The notes: generated by a model not told the origin, from the letters alone. Shown: positions 35,418 to 46,407, counted from the first letter of the stretch. The stretch: 64,000 bases of DNA from Micromonospora sp. C31 (GCF_018070575.1 NZ_JAGPXN010000006.1:186001-250000); one strand, 5' to 3'. Program-made: numbers and translations.

Positions 35418-36482
35418 TCATCTCATACGCCGCCCGCGCGGCACCGGGTCGGTCTCGTCGTCGAACTCGCCGATGACCTCCTCCAGCAGGTCCTCCAGCG
35501 CGACGAACCCGACGGGCCGGGCCGGGCCGCCGCCGTTGCGCACCAGCGCGAGCTGGGACTGCCGGGCGCGCATCTCCGCCACCGCCTCGGTCACCGACGC
35601 CGAGGCCGGCAGGGTGAGGGCGTTGGTCATCAGTTCGGCGGCGGTGACCGTACGGCCCGTGGTGGTGGCCCGCACCGCCTCCCGCACGTGGACCAGACCG
35701 CAGACGTCGCCGTTGGCGTCCAGCACGGCCAGCCGCGACCGGCCGCTGTCCCGGCTGACCTGCTCGATCCGGTCGGCCCCCTCGTCCCGGCCCACCGTCA
35801 CCATCTTGTCGAACGGCTCCATCACCTGGGCCACCGTGGTGCCCTGCAACTCCAGCATGCTGGTCAGCATCTGGTGCTGTTCCGCGCCGAGCAGCCCGTG
35901 CTCGCGGGACTGCTCCAGCAGCATCCGCAGCTCGTCGGGGCCGTGCACCTGGGCGAGCTGGTCCTGCGGGTTGACCTTGACCAGTCGCAGCATCGCGTTG
36001 GCCAGCGCGTTCATCACCGACAGCACCGGCCGGGCGACCCGCGCGAAGGCGCGGAACGGCAACGCCAGCAGCACCGCCGAGCGCTCCGGGTCAGTGATCG
36101 CCCAGGACTTCGGCGCCATCTCCCCGACCACCAGGTGCAGGAAGGTGACGAGGCTGAGCGCGAAGATCAGCGCGATCACGTGGCTCGCGGCGTCGGGCAA
36201 CCCGACCGCGTGCAGCAGCGGGCTCAGCAGGTGCTCGATCGCCGGTTCGGCGAGCGCGCCGAGCCCCAGGGTGCACAGGGTGATGCCGAGTTGCGCGCCG
36301 GCGAGCATGAGCGACAGCTCACGTACGCCGTCCAGCGCGGCCCGGGCGGCCCGGCCGCCGCCAGCGGCGGCGTGCTCCAGGCGGTAGCGCTTGCTGGCCA
36401 CCAGGGCGAACTCGGCGGCCACGAAGAAGCCGTTCAACGCCAGCAGGATCACCGACGTGAAGAGCGCGATGCCGGGGCTCAT
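35418..36482 (-). CDS. CNNM/TlyC family membrane protein with CBS domains (second of pair)
   Basis: 354 aa. Residues 1-165 are a DUF21 membrane domain with about four helices (MSPGIALFTSVILLALNGFFVAAEFALVASKRYRLEH; HVIALIFALSLVTFLHLVVGEMAPKSWAI). Then two CBS motifs (TTVAQVMEPFDKMVTVGRDEG and VTAAELMTNALTLPASASV). Family members move divalent cations, chiefly Mg2+ or Co2+. It lacks the C-terminal CorC domain present in its neighbour. ATG overlaps the stop of the upstream paralogue by 4 nt. Confidence 0.92.
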   Translation of the reverse strand: MSPGIALFTSVILLALNGFFVAAEFALVASKRYRLEHAAAGGGRAARAALDGVRELSLMLAGAQLGITLCTLGLGALAEPAIEHLLSPLLHAVGLPDAASHVIALIFALSLVTFLHLVVGEMAPKSWAITDPERSAVLLALPFRAFARVARPVLSVMNALANAMLRLVKVNPQDQLAQVHGPDELRMLLEQSREHGLLGAEQHQMLTSMLELQGTTVAQVMEPFDKMVTVGRDEGADRIEQVSRDSGRSRLAVLDANGDVCGLVHVREAVRATTTGRTVTAAELMTNALTLPASASVTEAVAEMRARQSQLALVRNGGGPARPVGFVALEDLLEEVIGEFDDETDPVPRGRRMR

Positions 36483-37828
36483 GCGGACACCTCCCCCGGC
36501 TCGGCGATGCGCAGCCGGACGGAGTCGGCAACGTGCCGGTCCACGGCCAGCACCTCGACCAGGGCGCGCGGTTGCGTCCCGCCGTCCTCGCCGTCGGCCG
36601 GCAGGCTGATCTCCAGCCGGTCACCGACCTCGGGCACCCGCCCCAACTCCCGCATGACCAGGCCGGAGAGCGTGTCGTACTCCGGGGCCTCGGGCAGCGC
36701 GATGCCGGTGCTGTCGGCGACCTCGTCGATGCGCCAGCGCGCCGGCACCACCCAGGAACCGTCCTCCTGCCGGGCCGGGGCCCGCTCCGGAGGGTCGTCC
36801 TCGTCCCGGATCGGGCCGACGAGTTCCTCGGCGATGTCCTCCAGCGTGATCACGCCGGCGAAGCCGCCGTACTCGTCGACCACGCAGGCCAGCTGACGGT
36901 GGCCGGAGCGCAGCCGGTCCAGCACCGTGGGCAGCGGCAGCGTCTCCGGCACCAGGAGCGGGGGGCCGGCGACCGCGCTGACCGGGGTGCTGGCACGCCG
37001 CTCCGGGGGTACGCCGAGCACGTCGGCGATACCGACGACGCCGACGAGGTCGTCGACGCCCTCGGTGCCGCGTACGGGGAAGCGGGACTTGCCGGTGTCC
37101 AGCAGCTCGACCACCCGGCTGAGCGGCTCGTGCGCGCGTACGGTGTGCACGTCGACGCGGGGCACCATGGCCTCGCCCGCGGTCAGCCCGCGGAAGTCGA
37201 GCCCCCGGTCGAGCAGCGTGGACATCTCGGCGGTCAGGTGCCCCTCCTGGCGGGACTCGGCGATGATCTGCTCCAGGTCCTGCGGCGTGGCGCCGCTGGG
37301 CAGCTCCTCGATCGGCTCGATGCCGACGCGCCGCAGCAGCCGGACCGCGGCCCGGTCGAAGAGCTTGATCAGGGGACCGGCGACCTTGAGGTAGACGAGG
37401 GTGGAACTGCTCAGGGCCCTCGCGAGCGGCTCGGGCCGGGCGATGGCGAGGTTCTTCGGGGCCAGCTCACCGAGGACCATCTGCACCACGGTGGCGATGG
37501 TCAGGGCCAGGACGACCGAGAGCGGCAGGCTGAGGGCCGTGGAGACACCGGCCACCCCGAGCAGCTCGGCCAGCCCGGCACCGAGGAACGGCTCGGCGAC
37601 GTAACCGACCAGCAGGGCGGTGACGGTGATGCCGAGCTGCGCGCCGGAGAGCATGAACGACAGCCGCCCGGTCACCTCCAGCGCCCGGGCGGCGGCCTTG
37701 TCGCCGTCGTCGGCCAGCTGCTTGAGCCGGCCCCGGTCCACGGCGACGTAGCCGAACTCCTGGGCCACGAAGTAACCCGTGGCGGCGGTGAGAACGATGA
37801 TGAGGAGAAGACCAACGACGATCAACAC
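36479..37828 (-). CDS. CNNM/TlyC family membrane protein with CBS and CorC domains (first of pair)
   Basis: 449 aa. DUF21 membrane domain (LIVVGLLLIIVLTAATGYFVAQEFGYVAVDRGRLKQ; LVLALTIATVVQMVLGELAPKNLAIA). Then CBS pair (TAGEAMVPRVDVHTVRAHEPLSRVVELL; RRASTPVSAVAGPPLLVPETLPLPTVLDRL with GHRQLACVVDEYGGFAGVITLEDIAEELVG). A CorC_HlyC domain (WVVPARWRIDEVADSTGIALPEAPEYDTLSGLV) closes the protein. It starts with GTG at 37828 and is the first gene of a two-gene operon of paralogues. Predicted role: cation efflux or Mg2+ homeostasis. Confidence 0.93.
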   Translation of the reverse strand: MLIVVGLLLIIVLTAATGYFVAQEFGYVAVDRGRLKQLADDGDKAAARALEVTGRLSFMLSGAQLGITVTALLVGYVAEPFLGAGLAELLGVAGVSTALSLPLSVVLALTIATVVQMVLGELAPKNLAIARPEPLARALSSSTLVYLKVAGPLIKLFDRAAVRLLRRVGIEPIEELPSGATPQDLEQIIAESRQEGHLTAEMSTLLDRGLDFRGLTAGEAMVPRVDVHTVRAHEPLSRVVELLDTGKSRFPVRGTEGVDDLVGVVGIADVLGVPPERRASTPVSAVAGPPLLVPETLPLPTVLDRLRSGHRQLACVVDEYGGFAGVITLEDIAEELVGPIRDEDDPPERAPARQEDGSWVVPARWRIDEVADSTGIALPEAPEYDTLSGLVMRELGRVPEVGDRLEISLPADGEDGGTQPRALVEVLAVDRHVADSVRLRIAEPGEVSA

Positions 37829-37973
37829 GGGTCGCTCAGGGCTCCCGGGGACGTCGGGATCGGGATACGCCGGGCAGGACCCGGCTGGCTACTGCTGCCC
37901 TCCTGGGCAGAAGAGTCGATCATGCGGCCCATTTTATCGGGATGGGCTGGATATCCGCTGAAGGTGTGCCGAA

Positions 37974-38013
37974 GGCCCCCCGACGCCCGGACGGCCGGGG
38001 TCGTCGGGGGGCC
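37974..38013 (-). terminator. Terminator after the M28 peptidase gene
   Basis: GGCCCCCCGACG (37974-37985) and CGTCGGGGGGCC (38002-38013) form a perfect 12-bp stem with a 16-nt loop, starting 9 nt downstream of the stop codon. Confidence 0.65.
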
Positions 38014-38021
38014 TCCCGAGG

Positions 38022-39799
<1,778 letters not shown>

Positions 39800-40132
39800 T
39801 CAGCGGTCGGCGAGCTCGTCGGCGTCGAGCAGGGCCGGATCGACCCGGCCCGTGCGGTACGCGGCCCGCCCGATCATCTGCGCCGCCACGGGGGCCGTGG
39901 CCAGCTGGAAGATCCCGACCAGCACCAGCATGCCCAGGTCGGCCGGGGTACGCAGCCGCAGCGCCAGGCCGAACAGCAGGAGCAGCACCCCGAGCACCTG
40001 CGGCTTGGTCGCGGCGTGCATCCGGTCCAGCGTGCCCGGGAAGCGCAGCACCCCGATCGCGGCGGCGAGGCTCAGCAGGGCGCCGGCCACCAGGGCGCCG
40101 CCGCCCAGCCAGTCGGCCACCGTGCCCCACAT
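39800..40132 (-). CDS. mnhG: Mrp antiporter subunit MnhG
   Basis: 110-aa last subunit of the Mrp Na+/H+ antiporter, with three membrane helices (WLGGGALVAGALLSLAAAIGVL; KPQVLGVLLLLFGLALRL; GMLVLVGIFQLATAPVAAQMIGRAAY). RFPGTLDRMHAATKPQ is a typical MnhG motif. Its ATG overlaps the mnhF TGA by one base (TGATG), so translation is coupled. Confidence 0.93.
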   Translation of the reverse strand: MWGTVADWLGGGALVAGALLSLAAAIGVLRFPGTLDRMHAATKPQVLGVLLLLFGLALRLRTPADLGMLVLVGIFQLATAPVAAQMIGRAAYRTGRVDPALLDADELADR

Positions 40133-40401
40133 CAGGCCTCCCCCTCGTCGCGTACGGCGAAGCGGACCAGCGACACCGATCCGACGAAGCCGAGCATGGA
40201 CAGCGCCACCAGCACCGGCAGGGTGGTGGCGTGGCGGTTCACCGCGGCCTCCGCGCCGACCGCGCCCACCATCGTGGCGAGCAGCATGTCGGCCGCGATC
40301 ACCCGGTCGATCAGCGACGGCCCCCGAAAGAGCCGGATCAGGGCCAGCAGCGCGGTCACCGAGAACAGGACGGTGAGGGTGACGGCGAGGAACGTGCTCA
40401 C
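40132..40401 (-). CDS. mnhF: Mrp antiporter subunit MnhF
   Basis: 89-aa small membrane subunit with three helices (FLAVTLTVLFSVTALLALIRLF; DMLLATMVGAVGAEAAV; TLPVLVALSMLGFVGSVSLVRF). It contains the family RGPSLIDRVIAAD motif. GTG at 40401 overlaps the mnhE TGA (GTGA), which fixes this start. The start just upstream in the same frame is inside mnhE. Confidence 0.93.
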   Translation of the reverse strand: MSTFLAVTLTVLFSVTALLALIRLFRGPSLIDRVIAADMLLATMVGAVGAEAAVNRHATTLPVLVALSMLGFVGSVSLVRFAVRDEGEA

Positions 40402-40973
40402 GGGTCGGTTCCCCTCTCGACGGGATCGGCGTTCACGCGGCGGACCTCGGCGGCGGAGCCGACCGCGCGCACGAGCCGCCGCTCGACGGCGAGGATCCGC
40501 CTCCGGCTGCCGCGCAGGTCCTGCGGACCGTGCGTGTCGAACACGTGCACGTAGAGGACTCCGACGTTCCGGTCCACCTCGACGATCAGCGTGCCCGGCA
40601 CCAGCGAGAGCGCCTCGGCGGTGAGCGCCAGGTTCAGGTCGGTGCGCACCCGCAGGTGGACCGCGATGATCGCCGCCCGGGGCCGGTAGCCGGGCCGCAC
40701 CGCGACCCGGGCGACGTTCGCGCTGGCGCTGACCAGTTCGCCGACGAAGCGCACCGCGAAGACCAGCAGCGGCCCGGGGCGCAGCCGACCGCCGAAGCTC
40801 ACCGGCGGCAGCGGGAAGAACAGCAGCACGGCGCCGGCCACCAGCGCCCCGCCCACGAGGTTGCCCCAGGAGAGGTCCCCCCACAGCAGGCTCCAGACCA
40901 GCACCAGCCAGCCGAAGGCGATCAGGCGGTCGCGCCGCCGCCCGCGCGGGGGCGCCCCGGCGGCCGGGGTCAC
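40398..40973 (-). CDS. mnhE: Mrp antiporter subunit MnhE
   Basis: 191-aa membrane subunit. An Arg-rich start (GRRRDR) is followed by two or three helices (AFGWLVLVWSLLWGDLSWGNLVGGALVAGAVLLFF). The conserved cytoplasmic half has TLIVEVDRNVGVLYVHVFD, preceded by ALSLVPG. GTG at 40973 overlaps the mnhD stop (GTGA). It sits between mnhD and mnhF. Confidence 0.92.
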   Translation of the reverse strand: MTPAAGAPPRGRRRDRLIAFGWLVLVWSLLWGDLSWGNLVGGALVAGAVLLFFPLPPVSFGGRLRPGPLLVFAVRFVGELVSASANVARVAVRPGYRPRAAIIAVHLRVRTDLNLALTAEALSLVPGTLIVEVDRNVGVLYVHVFDTHGPQDLRGSRRRILAVERRLVRAVGSAAEVRRVNADPVERGTDP

Positions 40974-42475
40974 GGGGCACCGCCCGGCAGCACGGAACGG
41001 ATGTACGGGGTGCGCTCGTGCAGGTCCACGGCCGCGCGGGCGGTGACGTCGAACAGCGGACCGGCGACGACGGTCAGCGCCAGCCCCAGCCCGACCAGCG
41101 CGATCGTCGCGCCGACCATCAACGCGGGCAGGCGGACGACCGGCTCGGCGGTGGCCAGCCGGGGGGCCCGCCAGAAGGCGATGTTCCACACCCGCGAGGC
41201 CACGTAGAGGGTGAGCAGGCTGGTCACCGTCCCCGCCGCCACCAGCACGCCGGGCAGCGGCCCGCCGGCCGCGACGCCGGCCTGGAGCAGGCCGAGCTTG
41301 CCGAGGAACCCGGAGAAGGGCGGCACGCCGGCGAGGTTCATGGCCGGGACGAAGAACAGGACGCCGAGCAGCGGCGCCACCCGGGCCAGGCCGCCGAGGC
41401 GGCGCAGGTCGGTGCTGCCGGCCCGCTCCTCGACCAGCCCGGCGACCAGGAACAGCGTGGTCTGGATGGTGATGTGGTGCACCACGTAGAAGATCGCGCC
41501 GGAGAGTCCGGCCACGGTGCTCAGCCCCACGCCGAAGATCATGTAGCCGATGTGGCTGACCAGGGTGAAGGAGAAGAGCCGCTTCAGGTCGGACTGGGCC
41601 ACCGCGCCGAGGATGCCGACCAGCATGGTCAGCCCGGCCACCACCATCAGCGGCCCGGCGAGCTGACCGCCGGGGAAGAGCAGCGTCTCGGTGCGGATGA
41701 TCGCGTAGACGCCGACCTTGGTGAGCAGGCCGGCGAAGACCGCCGTGACGGGGGCCGGGGCGGTCGGGTAGCTGTCCGGCAACCAGGCCGAGAGCGGGAA
41801 GACCGCCGCCTTCACCCCGAAGGCGAGCAGCAGCATGAGCTGCAGGGTCAGCCGTACGCCGTCGGGCAGCGCGTCCAGCCGGTACGCCAGCTGGGCCATG
41901 TTCAGGGTGCCGGTGGCCGCGTACACCAGGCCCACCGAGGCGAGGAAGATCATCGAGGAGAGGATGCTGACCACCACGTACGTCGAGCCGGTGCGGATCC
42001 GTGCCTCGGTGCCGCCGAGGGTGATCAGCACGAAGCTCGCGGCCAGCAGGATCTCGAAGCCGACGAAGAGGTTGAACAGGTCCCCGGCGAGGAACGCGTT
42101 GGTCACGCCGGCGGTCAGCACCAGGTAGGTGGGGTGGTAGATGGTCACCGGCACGGTCTCGCCGAAGTCCCCCTGCCCCTGGCCGACGGAGTAGAGCAGC
42201 ACGCACAGGGTCACCGCCGAGGAGACCACCAGCATCAGCGCGGCGAGCTGGTCCGCGACCAGCACGATGCCCACCGGCGCCGCCCACCCGCCGACGTGGG
42301 CCACCACCGGCCCGTGCCGGTACGCCTGCACCAGCAGCACCGCCGCCACCGCCAGCGTGGCCGTCAGGCAGGTCACGCTGACGACCCGTTGCAGCCCGGG
42401 CCACCGGGCCAGCAGCAGGGTCAGCGCCGCGCCCAGCAGCGGCACCACCACGGGCAGCGGCACGAGCCGGCTCAT
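40970..42475 (-). CDS. mnhD: Mrp antiporter subunit MnhD
   Basis: 501-aa proton-pumping-type subunit related to NuoM/NuoN, with about 14 helices. YHPTYLVLTAGVTNAFLAGDLFNLFVGFEILLAASFVLI holds the conserved Glu of TM5. FGVKAAVFPLSAWLPDSYPTAPAPVTAVFAGLLTKVGVYAIIR holds the conserved Lys residues of TM7 and TM8. The core proton pathway is therefore intact. ATG at 42475 lies 25 nt after mnhC. Confidence 0.95.
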   Translation of the reverse strand: MSRLVPLPVVVPLLGAALTLLLARWPGLQRVVSVTCLTATLAVAAVLLVQAYRHGPVVAHVGGWAAPVGIVLVADQLAALMLVVSSAVTLCVLLYSVGQGQGDFGETVPVTIYHPTYLVLTAGVTNAFLAGDLFNLFVGFEILLAASFVLITLGGTEARIRTGSTYVVVSILSSMIFLASVGLVYAATGTLNMAQLAYRLDALPDGVRLTLQLMLLLAFGVKAAVFPLSAWLPDSYPTAPAPVTAVFAGLLTKVGVYAIIRTETLLFPGGQLAGPLMVVAGLTMLVGILGAVAQSDLKRLFSFTLVSHIGYMIFGVGLSTVAGLSGAIFYVVHHITIQTTLFLVAGLVEERAGSTDLRRLGGLARVAPLLGVLFFVPAMNLAGVPPFSGFLGKLGLLQAGVAAGGPLPGVLVAAGTVTSLLTLYVASRVWNIAFWRAPRLATAEPVVRLPALMVGATIALVGLGLALTVVAGPLFDVTARAAVDLHERTPYIRSVLPGGAP

Positions 42476-42500
42476 CGGGCGCCCCGTGGCGCGTACGCGG

Positions 42501-42980
42501 TCATCCGGGGCCGTCCCCGCGCCGGAGCCGACGCGGCGGCTCCGGGTCGGCCTGCTCCGGGTCGGCGTCCGGGCCCTCGCCCCCGAGGTCGACGGCGGCC
42601 AGCTCGTTGCGCTCGGCCGCCTGGCGGACCTGCCGGTCCTCGATGTCGTCGGGGACCTCGTCGTCGCCGGTGAGATACCAGCTGCGGTAGCTCACCGCCA
42701 GCAGGAACGCGGTCAGCCCGAAGGTGATCACGATGGCGGTGAGGACCATGGCCTGCGGCAGCGGGTCGCTCAGCGGGCCGGCGGGCGCCGTGCCGACCAC
42801 CGGGGCGACGCCCGGGTGCCCGCCCAGCAGGATGAGCACGTTGATCCCGTTGCCGAGCAGGATGACGCCGAGCAGGATCCGGCTCAGGCTGCGTTCCAGC
42901 AGCAGGGTGACCCCGCAGCCGGTCAGCACCCCGGCGGCGACGACCAGCACCAGGCTCGGTCCCGCGCCGTCCGACCTCAC
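42501..42980 (-). CDS. mnhC: Mrp antiporter subunit MnhC
   Basis: 159-aa NuoK-like membrane subunit with three helices (LVLVVAAGVLTGCGVTLLLE; LSRILLGVILLGNGINVLILLGG; MVLTAIVITFGLTAFLLAVSYR). An acidic, hydrophilic C-terminal tail of about 45 residues (DDEVPDDIEDRQVRQAAERNELAAVDL...) is an extension. GTG at 42980 overlaps the stop of the A/B fusion gene. Confidence 0.93.
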   Translation of the reverse strand: MRSDGAGPSLVLVVAAGVLTGCGVTLLLERSLSRILLGVILLGNGINVLILLGGHPGVAPVVGTAPAGPLSDPLPQAMVLTAIVITFGLTAFLLAVSYRSWYLTGDDEVPDDIEDRQVRQAAERNELAAVDLGGEGPDADPEQADPEPPRRLRRGDGPG

Positions 42981-45811
42981 GTCCGGTCCCCCCGCCGGTC
43001 GACCCGCAGCCCGCCCCCGGACTCGCCGGCCGCCTCGATGTGCCGGTCCACCTCGGCGCCGAGGCTGCGCAGGATGTCCAGCACCAACCCGACCACGACC
43101 AGGTAGACGCCGACGTCGAAGAAGAGGGACGTCACCAGGTAGAACTCCCCGATCAGCGGCAGCCACAGGTCGATCCGGGCGCTCTCGAGCACCGACGCGC
43201 CCGCGAACAGGGCGACGGCTCCGGTGCCGACGGAGACGAGGAGGCCGGCGCCGAGCACCGTGCCGGCGCCCACCGGGGCGGCCTCGGCCAACTCGTAGCG
43301 GCCGCCGGCCAGGTAGCGCACGGCCAGCGCCAGGCTCGCCACCAGGCCGCCGGCGAAGCCGCCGCCCGGCGCGTTGTGGCCGGAGAAGAGCAGGAACAGG
43401 GAGAAGACCACCACCGTGTGGAAGACCAGTCGGGTCACCACCTCCAGCACGATCGAACGCTGCCGTTCGTGCAGGGTCGCCCCGCCGCGCAGCCAGACCG
43501 GGTGCCCCGGCCGCTGCGCCCGCCTCGGCGGGTCCGGGCGGCGGGGGCGGGGCCCGGTCCGGGACCGCTGGAAGACCAGGCTGGCCACGCCGGTCGCGGC
43601 CACCACCAGCACCGACAGCTCGCCCATCGTGTCCCAGGCCCGGATGTCGACCAGGGTCACGTTGACCACGTTGCGGCCGTACCCCTGGGTGACCGCCAGG
43701 TCTCCGAACGCGTCGGAGATGGTGGTCGCCTGGCGGGCCGAGGCGGCGGTCAGGGCCAGCCCGCCGACCACCACGCCGACGACCAGCCCGATCGACCGGC
43801 GCACCCAGCGCCTGCGTCGCGGGCGGGCCGAGAACCGCTCCGGCAGCCGGCGCAGCACCAGCACGAAGACCGCGACGGTGGCGGTCTCGACGAGGAACTG
43901 GGTCAGCGCCAGGTCCGGGGCGCCGTAGGCCACGAAGAGCATCGCGGTCCCGTAGCCCGTCATGCCCACCAGCAGCATCGCCGTCAGCCGCCGGCGGGCG
44001 CCCACCGCGAGCACCGCCGCGACGGTCACCACCGCCACCACCAGGACCTGCACCGGGCTGTCCCAGAGGGCGATCCGGTCCCGCCACGGGCGGGTGGCCA
44101 GCATCGCCCCGCCGGGCACCACGGCGAGCACCAGCAGGATGACGCCGAGGTACTGCGGCAGCGAGCCGCGCTGGGTGGCGCCGGTGACCTCGATGGCCAG
44201 CCGGTCGAAGCGGCGGGTGACCCACTCGTACCCCTGGTCGCCGGTGACCGGGACGTGCAGCCGGGCCAGCACCGGGGCGAGCGGGCCGCGCAGCGCGAAC
44301 AGGGCCGCGCCGCCGGCCACGGCGAGCGCGGAGAAGCCGAGCGCGGGGCTGAGGCCGTGCCACGGTGCCAGGTCCTTGCCGACGACGCCGAACAGCTCGG
44401 CGTACGGGCGGAGCAGGCCGTCGAGGATGCCGGCGGCCGGGCCGGCGGCCAGCCCGACGGCGGCCAGCAGGGCCGGCGGGCCGAGCATCGACGCCGGGAT
44501 CCGCCCGAGGACCGTCCGCCGCACGCCCGCCCGGGTGGCGAACGCGCCCCAGACGAACCGGGCGCTGTAGGCGACGGTGAGCGCGGTGCCGGCCACCAGC
44601 ACGGCGAGGACGGCGGGCCGGTCGGTGAAGGCGGCCAGCACGGCCTCCTTGGCGACGAAGCCGACCAGTGGCGGCAGCCCGGCCATCGACGCGGCGGCGA
44701 GCACCGTCACGGTGGCGAGCAGCGGCGCGCCGCGCCCCAGCCCGGACAGCTCGCGCAGGTCGCGGGTGCCCGCCAGGCGGTCGACGATGCCGACGACGAG
44801 GAAGAGCGGCGCCTTGAACAGGGCGTGGGCCAGCAGCATCACCGCCCCCGCCAGCGCGGTGTCCGGGGTGCCCGCCCCGAGCGTCACCGCGATCAGGCCG
44901 AGCTGGCTGACCGTGCCGTACGCCAGCAGCAGCTTCAGGTCGGTCTGCCGCAGCGCCGCCCAGCCCCCGGCCAGCATGGTGGCCAGGCCCGCGACCACGA
45001 CCACCGGCCGCCACGGGCCGACGCTCGCCAGCACCGGTGCGAGCAGCCCGATCAGGTATACGCCCGCCTTCACCATCGCGGCGGCGTGCAGGTACGCGCT
45101 CACCGGCGTGGGGGCGGCCATCGCCGTCGGCAGCCACGAGCTGAACGGCAGCAGCGCCGACTTGGACAGCGCCCCGGCGAGGATCAGCAGGACCGCCGTG
45201 ACGAGGTACGCCCCGGCCGGCAACGTGGCGGCGGTGATCTCCGACCAGCGGTAGGTGCCGGCGTGCCCGCCGAGCATGATGAACCCCACCAGCATCGCCA
45301 GCCCGCCGAGCGTGGTCACGGTCAGCGCCTGCGCCGCCGCCCACCGGCTGGAGCGCCGCTCGGGGCTGTGCCCGATCAGCAGGTACGAGAAGATCGTGGT
45401 GAGTTCCCAGCACACGTAGAGCAGCAGCAGGTCGTCGGCGAGGACCAGGCCGAGCATCGCCCCCGCGAAGGCCACCATGACGGCCGCGAACCGGGCCACG
45501 CCGGGCGACTCCCGGCCGAAGTAGTGGGCGCTGTAGACGAGGACCAGCGCGCCGACGCCGCCCACGAGCAGGACCATCAACCAGGACAGGGTGGTCAGCC
45601 GCAGCGTCAGGTCGACGTCGAGTTGGCCGACCCACGGGTACGTCTCGACCACCGCGCCGCCGTCGCGCACGGCGGGGGTGCGGGCCAGCGCCCACCCGAA
45701 CGCGGCCGCTGGCGCCAGCGCCAGCGGGTAGCAGGCGCGGGGACCCCACCACCGGACGAGCAGGGGTGCGACGAGGGCCGCCACGAGGTGGAGGATCAGC
45801 AGTACGAGCAC
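42977..45811 (-). CDS. mnhA: Mrp antiporter subunit A fused to subunit B
   Basis: 944-aa first gene of the operon. The N-terminal NuoL-like part has HYFGRESPGVARFAAVMVAFAGAMLGLVLADDLLLLYVCWELTTIFSYLLIG and LSKSALLPFSSWLPTAMAAPTPVSAYLHAAAMVKAGVYLI (conserved Glu, Lys and His). The C-terminal 250 residues contain the MnhB region (IVLEVVTRLVFHTVVVFSLFLLFSGHNAPGGGFAGGLVASLALAVRYLAGG). An MbeD-like linker lies between. Start: GTG at 45811 with gggagcgcgg upstream gives LVLLILHLVAALVAPLL. The frame is open to 45859. Confidence 0.93.
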   Translation of the reverse strand: MLVLLILHLVAALVAPLLVRWWGPRACYPLALAPAAAFGWALARTPAVRDGGAVVETYPWVGQLDVDLTLRLTTLSWLMVLLVGGVGALVLVYSAHYFGRESPGVARFAAVMVAFAGAMLGLVLADDLLLLYVCWELTTIFSYLLIGHSPERRSSRWAAAQALTVTTLGGLAMLVGFIMLGGHAGTYRWSEITAATLPAGAYLVTAVLLILAGALSKSALLPFSSWLPTAMAAPTPVSAYLHAAAMVKAGVYLIGLLAPVLASVGPWRPVVVVAGLATMLAGGWAALRQTDLKLLLAYGTVSQLGLIAVTLGAGTPDTALAGAVMLLAHALFKAPLFLVVGIVDRLAGTRDLRELSGLGRGAPLLATVTVLAAASMAGLPPLVGFVAKEAVLAAFTDRPAVLAVLVAGTALTVAYSARFVWGAFATRAGVRRTVLGRIPASMLGPPALLAAVGLAAGPAAGILDGLLRPYAELFGVVGKDLAPWHGLSPALGFSALAVAGGAALFALRGPLAPVLARLHVPVTGDQGYEWVTRRFDRLAIEVTGATQRGSLPQYLGVILLVLAVVPGGAMLATRPWRDRIALWDSPVQVLVVAVVTVAAVLAVGARRRLTAMLLVGMTGYGTAMLFVAYGAPDLALTQFLVETATVAVFVLVLRRLPERFSARPRRRRWVRRSIGLVVGVVVGGLALTAASARQATTISDAFGDLAVTQGYGRNVVNVTLVDIRAWDTMGELSVLVVAATGVASLVFQRSRTGPRPRRPDPPRRAQRPGHPVWLRGGATLHERQRSIVLEVVTRLVFHTVVVFSLFLLFSGHNAPGGGFAGGLVASLALAVRYLAGGRYELAEAAPVGAGTVLGAGLLVSVGTGAVALFAGASVLESARIDLWLPLIGEFYLVTSLFFDVGVYLVVVGLVLDILRSLGAEVDRHIEAAGESGGGLRVDRRGDRT

Positions 45812-45935
45812 CCGCGCTCCCGGTCGAGGTGGCTGCGGCGCGCCGAGGTGGGACGGCACCTAGGTGCGATCACACGCCAGTTCGTCGCCCGGCGGGGGGT
45901 TTTGCGCGAATTCGTCCCGTTCTGCGGCGGGATGC

Positions 45936-46319
45936 TCAGCCGACGGTGACCTCGGCGACCGGGGCGACGGGATCCAGGGCGGGGCGCTCGCGGCGGGGCT
46001 CCACCAGCAGGTCGGGCCGGCCGAGCTGGACCACGATCTTGTTGACCACCCGCTGGGCGGCGGCGAGGGAGCGCACGGACAACAACCGGCCCCGACTCTC
46101 CCGCCGCAGCACGAAGTAGTGCACGGCGGCGCGGACCTGGCCCCGGTCGGCCGCACTGGCCTGCGCGGTGGAGACGACCAGCTCCCGCAGGGCGGCGGCG
46201 AGCCGCTCGGCCAGCTCCAGCTCCGGGCCGGACAGGCCGGCGCGGACGGCGGCCAGATGACTGTCGACCTTGCGGATGAGCACGTCGGTGCCGGGCTCGA
46301 AGCTCCGCTGCTCGACGGT
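45936..46319 (-). CDS. Unknown small protein upstream of the Mrp operon
   Basis: 127 aa from TTG at 46319, or 133 aa from GTG at 46337. TTG was chosen because ggagggg lies 6 nt upstream. All-alpha, charged, with VDSHLAAVRAGLSGPELELAERLAAALRELVV and AAVHYFVLRRESRGRLLSVRSLAAAQRVVNKIVVQLGRPDLLV. The C-terminus is Pro/Val-rich. No signal or membrane segment. Not recognised. Same strand as the Mrp operon; divergent from lhr across the AT-rich palindrome region. Confidence 0.65.
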   Translation of the reverse strand, partial: TVEQRSFEPGTDVLIRKVDSHLAAVRAGLSGPELELAERLAAALRELVVSTAQASAADRGQVRAAVHYFVLRRESRGRLLSVRSLAAAQRVVNKIVVQLGRPDLLVEPRRERPALDPVAPVAEVTVG

Positions 46320-46392
46320 CAAACCGATCCCCTCCACCCCAGGCCGACGCTCCGGGTGAAGTTACTTTATGTTGTGGGGCACAAGCAAGCAG

Positions 46393-46407
46393 TTAAGTAA
46401 GACTTAA
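46393..46407. promoter_or_regulatory. AT-rich palindrome between the unknown gene and lhr
   Basis: TTAAGT-aag-ACTTAA is a perfect 6+6 dyad in a stretch of about 60 bp that is unusually AT-rich for this genome. A related AAGTTACTT lies 26 bp upstream. It sits between divergent starts, so it is a good operator candidate. The binding protein is unknown. Confidence 0.5.

Noticed and set aside
43040-45949. 969-codon + strand frame opposite the Mrp A/B gene
   Set aside because: Gln/Arg/Gly-rich shadow produced by GC-rich codons of the real membrane gene.
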